NCBI RefSeq assembly: GCF_013374095.1
Contig: NZ_AP022672.1
Coordinates: 3,551,501-3,615,500 of the forward strand
DNA from: Sphingomonas sp. HMP6
Lineage (GTDB): Bacteria > Pseudomonadota > Alphaproteobacteria > Sphingomonadales > Sphingomonadaceae
Reading direction: 5' to 3'
Length of the DNA stretch: 64,000 bases
Under the pieces are notes generated by a model. It ran no database searches. It saw only the letters and a list, made by a program, of their open reading frames with translations, and had not been told where the DNA came from. The translations under genes were made by a program, and so were the position numbers. Below, piece after piece: positions 59,524-64,000 of this stretch. The first letter of the stretch is position 1, and every line of letters begins with the position of its first letter.

Positions 59524-60650
59524 GATGCGCTTGCCGCTCCGTCGGCACGGCCTACGCCGGTAAAGAGGTCAAAATAGGTTTTAAGGATGTCGTCGGTGCG
59601 ATAGGCGCGGCGATAATCGTCGGCAACCGCCGCAGGAGCCCACGCGCCTGCGCGCCATTCGGCGATTGTTTGGCGGATGACGCCAGCAGCGGCAGCCGAA
59701 TTATCAAGTGGCAGCACGGCGCCAAACCGGCCACGCGCCAGGATCTGCGGGATCGCGCCGACGGCGGAGGCAAGAAACGGGCGGCCGCGGCTCAGGACTT
59801 CGAGTGCGACGAGGCATTGCCCCTCGCTGACCGACGGATTGAGGAAGATGTCGCACGAATCGATCGCGCCGGGAACGTCTTCGCGCGGCACCGCCCCGTG
59901 AAAGATCACCGGCAAGCCGCGCGCCGCGGCATCCGAGCGCAGCAGCGCATCATGCTCGCCTTCACCGAACAGGTGCAGTTCAATCTGCGAGTCCGACAGC
60001 GCCGCAATGATGTCGAGCAGATAGAACAGGTTCTTTTGCGGCACGAAACGCCCGAGGAAACCGAGCCGACAAACGCGGTCCGCAGCGGGCTCATGCGCCG
60101 GGGTCATTGGCGCCATCGGTGGCAGGTACGGCACTTCGACGATCCGCCCGGCAAAGCCCATCGCGCGCAAATCGGCGGTGAAATCGGGACTCTGTACGAT
60201 CATCGTGTCGATGCATTCGGCAATGTAGCGGGGGAGGGTGGCACCCCACATTTCCGAAGGGCGATAGGCGGTTATGTACTGCATTTCGGCCCGCCGCGCC
60301 CGGTTTTGCCCGCCGATCGCGTGCATGCGCCGTAGTGTCGCGGGCGGCGGAAACTTGCCGAGCACGATCGTGTCCATGTCCTTCAGTGCCGCGCCATGCC
60401 GCCAGAATAACGCACGATCGGGCAAGCGCCACTGTGACCCGCGGCGCAGGCCGCTACGACATACGGATATCCCGCTGCGCGCGATCGTCCGCAATTGCGG
60501 CAGATCGGTCGCCCAGGCGAACAGCGCGAGATCGACCGGTTGCTTCGCCAAGCCGAGCGCAAGATCCTGAAAACACGCCTCGATCCCGCCGATCGCTTCG
60601 AAGCCGCCGACGTAGAGCGCGACGGCTGGTCTGGTAACAGCTGCGCTCAC
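59520..60650 (-). CDS. GT4-family glycosyltransferase
   Basis: The product is 376 residues. ALYVGGFEAIGGIEACFQDL opens the protein; LGFLGRFVPQKNLFYLLDII starts the second domain and EGQCLVALEVLSRGRPFLA is the donor site. It overlaps the Wzx-like gene upstream and the next GT downstream by four bases each. Specificity is unknown. Confidence 0.9.
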   Translation of the reverse strand: MSAAVTRPAVALYVGGFEAIGGIEACFQDLALGLAKQPVDLALFAWATDLPQLRTIARSGISVCRSGLRRGSQWRLPDRALFWRHGAALKDMDTIVLGKFPPPATLRRMHAIGGQNRARRAEMQYITAYRPSEMWGATLPRYIAECIDTMIVQSPDFTADLRAMGFAGRIVEVPYLPPMAPMTPAHEPAADRVCRLGFLGRFVPQKNLFYLLDIIAALSDSQIELHLFGEGEHDALLRSDAAARGLPVIFHGAVPREDVPGAIDSCDIFLNPSVSEGQCLVALEVLSRGRPFLASAVGAIPQILARGRFGAVLPLDNSAAAAGVIRQTIAEWRAGAWAPAAVADDYRRAYRTDDILKTYFDLFTGVGRADGAASAS

Positions 60651-62116
60651 AGGCTGGCGTCCGGGCTGCGCTGGAAACGACCCGGGATCATTCCCAGCGC
60701 CATGTCCTTCAAATCATGCGGACGTGTCCACAGGCAGGCGATCAGCGACAGCAGCACCGAGATGGCTGCGGCCGCGGTCGAGAACATCGTCATCCCGCCC
60801 CAATGATGTGGCGCCACCAGAACGCCCAGTAGCAAGGGCGCGACGTTGATGGCGATCACACGCGAATCGTCGCGGCGGATACTGGCAAAAGCGCTGCGCC
60901 CTACCAACAGGAGAATGTTTCTGACGAGATAGGCGAACGCAACACCCGCCGCCCCGAACCACCATGCGCCGGCCAGCAGCATCGCGACATAGGGCGCGCT
61001 GACCACCAGCACGATCAGGAAATTCGTGCGGGCATTACCGCGGGCGTTGAGTTGGAAGAAGTAGATCGCCGAAATCGCTTCGATCCACAGCGCCAGCGTC
61101 AGGATCTGCAGACTCCACGTCGCGGTGTCCGCGAACGCCGGCGAAATCCAGTAGCGCAGCAGCGGGGCGGAGACCGCCGCGACCAGGACGTAACCCGGCG
61201 TGAGCAACAGTATGAAGCGGATCGTCTTGGACAGCAACGCTTGCTCGCGTTCGCCGGCCGCCCCGACCAGCTTCGGGAAGATGACGGACAGCAAGCTGAG
61301 CGGAATCGTCATAGATCGCGACGTGACGGACAAGGGAATACTGTACAGCGCGATCTGCGATGCGCCGCCGATGGTGCCCAGGATCAGACGATCGGCCGAC
61401 GACACGATCGTTTCCATCAAAGTGCCGAGCGAAACCCAGCCGCCATAGCCGAGCATCATCCGCACGCGGAGCAGCGAGACGCGCGGCAAGCGGTGCTGAA
61501 ACATCCGCCAGGAGGATACCGTCATCGCAGACAGCAGGATGACGACACGGGCGGTCAGCGTGGCATAGAGCAAGGCGGAAATCTCGTTCGATACGAACAC
61601 TGCCGTCAGCACCGGCAACAAGATGGTGAGCACCGTGTCGATCGATGCAAAGATCGCCAGCGTCAGGAACGCGTGTCGTCCGTTCCACACGCCGCGCGCG
61701 TTCGAGGCCAACACGATACACAGGCCGATCCCGACCAGCGGCAACACCGCCCCGCGCATCTCGTGGCGGATTTCCGGGCTGAGGTGCATCAGTTCGGCGA
61801 GTCCGAGTGGCAGCAATCCAAAGATCAGGACGCTCGCGATCAGGCCGATCGGCATGCTCAGCGCCATTGCCGACCAATACGCTTCGGATTGCGCAGCGAT
61901 GTCGTCTTTCAATTCGCCCGACACGAAATAGGTGAGCGCCGGGCCCATCCCGAAATTGAACGTCGCGACATAGGTCGAGAGCGACAGGATCACCGCGACG
62001 ACGCCGTACCGTTCCGGCCCGATCGCGTGCAAATACACTGGGGTCAGCGCCGCGAACAGCACCAGTCCGAGCAGATTGCCGCCCAGATTCACCGCAAAAT
62101 TACGTCCGGTCGACAT
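60647..62116 (-). CDS. Wzx-type oligosaccharide flippase
   Basis: The product is 489 residues with about 12-14 membrane helices. The start FAVNLGGNLLGLVLFAALTP, followed by FNFGMGPALTYFVSGELKDD and later SADRLILGTIGGASQIALYS, matches the MATE-like polysaccharide flippase fold (MOP superfamily). It would turn the lipid-linked repeat unit to the periplasm. It is upstream of all the GTs in the reverse operon, 31 bases after the methyltransferase-like gene. Confidence 0.88.
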   Translation of the reverse strand: MSTGRNFAVNLGGNLLGLVLFAALTPVYLHAIGPERYGVVAVILSLSTYVATFNFGMGPALTYFVSGELKDDIAAQSEAYWSAMALSMPIGLIASVLIFGLLPLGLAELMHLSPEIRHEMRGAVLPLVGIGLCIVLASNARGVWNGRHAFLTLAIFASIDTVLTILLPVLTAVFVSNEISALLYATLTARVVILLSAMTVSSWRMFQHRLPRVSLLRVRMMLGYGGWVSLGTLMETIVSSADRLILGTIGGASQIALYSIPLSVTSRSMTIPLSLLSVIFPKLVGAAGEREQALLSKTIRFILLLTPGYVLVAAVSAPLLRYWISPAFADTATWSLQILTLALWIEAISAIYFFQLNARGNARTNFLIVLVVSAPYVAMLLAGAWWFGAAGVAFAYLVRNILLLVGRSAFASIRRDDSRVIAINVAPLLLGVLVAPHHWGGMTMFSTAAAAISVLLSLIACLWTRPHDLKDMALGMIPGRFQRSPDASL

Positions 62117-62147
62117 CAGCGCCGGGCGGTATGATAATCGCGTCGCA

Positions 62148-62930
62148 TCATGCGAAGGTGAAGGCGATGTCCGCCGCGTCCGGGTTGTTCGGAACGTCGA
62201 GCCCCGTCAGCGGATAGGATCGCACGACCGCTTCGTCCGTGGGCAACAGCTGATCGACGCGCCCGAAACTCATCTCGATCGCGGTCGGCAGCCCGTTGGG
62301 GGCCAGCGGTCCGTAATTGTTGATGTGCAGATGCTCGACATAGAACCACGGGGCTGCGTCGGCGATGAAGCGCGAGATGCGATCGACGTGTAAATCGACA
62401 TCGTGGAATTCGATCACGAAACCGGACACCGCCTCTTGCCGTGCGATGATGTCCGGCAACACACGATATTCGCTGACCTCGATATCGATCTTCAGGAATG
62501 TGCTGGCACCGGCATCGGTCCCGATTGCGGTATGCAAGTCGGTACCCCAAGTCCCATAGGTCAGAAAGGCGCGGTGGTGGCGATTGCGTCGACCGTCGAA
62601 GAAGCGCTTGAATTCCAAATACCGTGCAAAATCTCGCGGCTTCGTTCGGCCAGCCGGGATCGCCTTGGCATAGGCATAGTAACGCTTCGCCCAGAATTTT
62701 GCGGTGACGGACGCGTCATAGCAATCGATTTCGCTACCGGTTCGCGCCTGGAAATCGGCTTCGAAGCGCCAGTCGTCGAACAGCCCGCCCGACACCAGCC
62801 GCTTGGTTCGCGCCAACGCCGCCGCGCCGATCACATAACCGCCATCCTCGTCCGGCCCGACGCGCACGAGGCCCGCCGCTGACCGGGGCTGCCAACTGGC
62901 GGGGAAGATCGTGGGTGGGGTGGGCGACAT
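62148..62930 (-). CDS. FkbM-like methyltransferase-family protein
   Basis: The product is 260 residues. LVRVGPDEDGGYVIGA and VSGGLFDDWRFEADFQARTG form the start of a Rossmann-like domain; STFLKIDIEVSEYRVLPDII is the FkbM-type acidic strand, followed by FVIEFHDVDLHVD. The usual glycine-rich SAM loop is reduced, so cofactor use is uncertain. It may O-methylate a sugar of the repeat unit. It lies between the UDP-xylose synthase and Wzx on the same strand with short gaps. Confidence 0.65.
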   Translation of the reverse strand: MSPTPPTIFPASWQPRSAAGLVRVGPDEDGGYVIGAAALARTKRLVSGGLFDDWRFEADFQARTGSEIDCYDASVTAKFWAKRYYAYAKAIPAGRTKPRDFARYLEFKRFFDGRRNRHHRAFLTYGTWGTDLHTAIGTDAGASTFLKIDIEVSEYRVLPDIIARQEAVSGFVIEFHDVDLHVDRISRFIADAAPWFYVEHLHINNYGPLAPNGLPTAIEMSFGRVDQLLPTDEAVVRSYPLTGLDVPNNPDAADIAFTFA

Positions 62931-62944
62931 GGCGAAAGCCTCGT

Positions 62945-63901
62945 TCAACGCACGTTGCGGAAATAATCGATCGTGTGCTTCAGGCCTTCGCGCAGCGGCA
63001 CGTTCGGCTCCCAATTGTTCAGGAACTGCTTGGCCTTGGCGATGTCGGGCTTGCGCTGGGTCGGGTCGTCCTGAGGCAGCGGCAGATAGACCAGCTCGGA
63101 TTTCGAACCGGTCAGCGCCAGCACTTCCTGCGCCAGCTCGATCATCGTGAATTCGACCGGGTTGCCGATGTTGATCGGACCCGTCACGTCGGGGCCGGTG
63201 TCCATCAGGCGCAGGAAGCCTTCGACCAGATCATCGACGTAGCAGAAGCTACGCGTCTGCTTGCCTTCGCCGTAAATCGTGATCGGATCGCCCTTCAGCG
63301 CCTGGACGATGAAGTTCGAGACGACGCGCCCGTCCGCCGGGTGCATCCGCGGGCCGTAGGTGTTGAAGATGCGCGCGACCTTGATCTCGACCGCGTGCTG
63401 GCGGTGATAGTCGAAGAACAGCGTCTCGGCGCAGCGCTTGCCCTCGTCATAGCAGGAGCGGATGCCGATCGGGTTGACGTTGCCCCAATAGCTCTCGGGC
63501 TGCGGGTGGACCGAAGGGTCACCATAGACTTCGCTGGTCGAGGCTTGGAAGATCTTCGCCTTCACACGCTTGGCGAGGCCAAGCATATTGATCGCGCCGA
63601 TGACGCTCGTCTTGGTCGTCTGCACCGGATCGTGCTGGTAATGCACCGGCGAGGCGGGGCAGGCGAGATTGTAGATCTCGTCAACCTCGACATAGAGCGG
63701 GAAGCATACGTCGTGGCGCATGAATTCCAGGCGCGAATGGTTGTGCAGATGTTCGATGTTGCGTTTTGCACCGGTGAACAAATTGTCGACGCACAGCACT
63801 TCATGGCCCTGTTCGAGCAAGCGGTCGATCAGGTGCGAGCCGACGAAACCGGCGCCGCCGGTGACGAGGATGCGCTTCCTGCTTTCGTAAAGACGTGCCA
63901 C
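62945..63901 (-). CDS. UDP-glucuronate decarboxylase (UDP-xylose synthase)
   Basis: The product is 318 residues, an SDR that converts UDP-glucuronate to UDP-xylose. [20 protein letters not shown] binds [58 protein letters not shown] (Tyr-x3-Lys) and [20 protein letters not shown] are the UXS signature, with [13 protein letters not shown] late. It shares the operon with the flippase and GTs, so xylose is a probable polymer sugar. UDP-glucose dehydrogenase is not in the window. Confidence 0.93.
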   Translation of the reverse strand: MARLYESRKRILVTGGAGFVGSHLIDRLLEQGHEVLCVDNLFTGAKRNIEHLHNHSRLEFMRHDVCFPLYVEVDEIYNLACPASPVHYQHDPVQTTKTSVIGAINMLGLAKRVKAKIFQASTSEVYGDPSVHPQPESYWGNVNPIGIRSCYDEGKRCAETLFFDYHRQHAVEIKVARIFNTYGPRMHPADGRVVSNFIVQALKGDPITIYGEGKQTRSFCYVDDLVEGFLRLMDTGPDVTGPINIGNPVEFTMIELAQEVLALTGSKSELVYLPLPQDDPTQRKPDIAKAKQFLNNWEPNVPLREGLKHTIDYFRNVR

Positions 63902-63926
63902 GTGAACTTCCCCTTATGGTCGCGGA

Positions 63927-64000
63927 TCAGGCGGCGGCGCTGTGCGCCGCGCCTTGGATGTGATGTTCGAGAAACCAGCGATAGACCGCCGGAATGCCCT
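63927..64000 (-). CDS. C-terminal end of a sugar-nucleotide epimerase/reductase (partial)
   Basis: The frame enters from the right edge and stops at TGA 63929-63927. The last residues, GIPAVYRWFLEHHIQGAAHS, resemble the C-termini of GDP-L-fucose synthase and related SDR enzymes (GL-x-TY-x-WFLEN). If so it would complete GDP-fucose synthesis with gmd. Only about 23 residues are visible. Confidence 0.4.
   Translation of the reverse strand, partial: GIPAVYRWFLEHHIQGAAHSAAA

Noticed and set aside
61052-62134. Forward 360-codon frame opposite Wzx
   Set aside because: The product is Arg/Gln-rich without motifs; the reverse frame has a coherent multi-helix flippase pattern.
37936-64000. Assignment as a classical gellan/welan-type sphingan cluster
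   Set aside because: The initiator, exporter and kinase resemble GelB/D/C-E, but the sphingan glucuronosyl- and rhamnosyl-transferases, rmlCD and the GelS/R export genes are absent, and unrelated sugar pathways are present.
1-64000. CRISPR array, rRNA operon, riboswitch or conjugation genes
   Set aside because: No regularly spaced repeats, rRNA-like stretches, recognisable riboswitch cores, relaxase or type IV secretion genes were found on reading both strands.

Overview
The window is high-GC chromosomal DNA of an alphaproteobacterium, most probably a sphingomonad (Sphingomonas or a close relative). Pointers are the DUF3617 lipoprotein, the class II DAHP synthase beside cysS, a short-Q-loop cytochrome bd oxidase with a DUF2474 subunit, and an exopolysaccharide locus whose core (PssY/GelB-like sugar transferase, Wza-like exporter, Wzc-like tyrosine kinase, then a polymerase) has the gene order common in that group. 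The species assignment is inference from gene content; no rRNA is present.

Layout. (1) 1-3254: end of a CoA-transferase, a thiolase-like protein with an extra C-terminal domain, a small acidic protein and an aldo/keto reductase. (2) 3635-24843: an integrative element of about 21 kb. It is bounded by an exact 14-bp repeat of the 3' end of tRNA-Glu(CTC); the intact tRNA is at the right end and a P4-type tyrosine integrase is just inside the left end. Cargo, left to right: a secreted protein, a tRNA-Pro 3'-half scar, a three-gene reverse-strand module (DUF4258 protein, unknown HTH-like protein, GIY-YIG/DnaQ-like nuclease), an IS3-family (IS407-type) element that splits a gene with a 4-bp target duplication, an AlpA regulator, a frameshifted IS110 transposase, a sigma-region-4-like protein with an MNT-HEPN protein, a MucR-like regulator lacking the usual zinc cysteine, three exported proteins, and a histidine kinase/response regulator pair encoded convergently with overlapping 3' ends. 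(3) 24905-33320: housekeeping genes. These are a tiny membrane protein, class II DAHP synthase (with an in-frame HTH extension), a 2-hydroxyacid dehydrogenase, cysS, rpsU, an FKBP-type isomerase, cydAB with DUF2474, and a small membrane protein. (4) 33400-36295: galU and rfbAB, giving UDP-glucose and dTDP-4-keto-6-deoxyglucose. (5) 36525-46601: a FecR-like anchored protein, a metallophosphatase, a GT4 glycosyltransferase, and the forward operon for polysaccharide initiation, export, chain-length control and polymerisation. (6) 46647-64000: about 17 kb entirely on the reverse strand, with many 4-base ATGA overlaps, read from right to left: UDP-xylose synthase, a methyltransferase-like protein, Wzx flippase, glycosyltransferases, gmd, a second Wzy-like protein, and rfbF/rfbG with an SDR reductase.

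How the genes work together. GalU, RfbA/RfbB, RfbF/RfbG, Gmd and the UDP-xylose synthase supply nucleotide sugars (UDP-glucose, dTDP-, CDP- and GDP-4-keto-6-deoxyhexoses, UDP-xylose). Nine glycosyltransferases would assemble a repeat unit on the lipid started by the sugar transferase at 39446. Wzx flips it, one of two polymerase-like proteins extends it, and the Wza/Wzc pair exports it. rmlC, rmlD and the sphingan rhamnosyl/glucuronosyl transferases are not in the window, so this is not a standard gellan-type cluster; the product probably carries unusual deoxysugars.

The most unusual signals are the in-frame HTH-DAHP synthase arrangement preceded by palindromes, the three-gene nuclease module on the island, the island boundaries themselves, and the convergent overlapping two-component pair next to exported proteins of unknown role.
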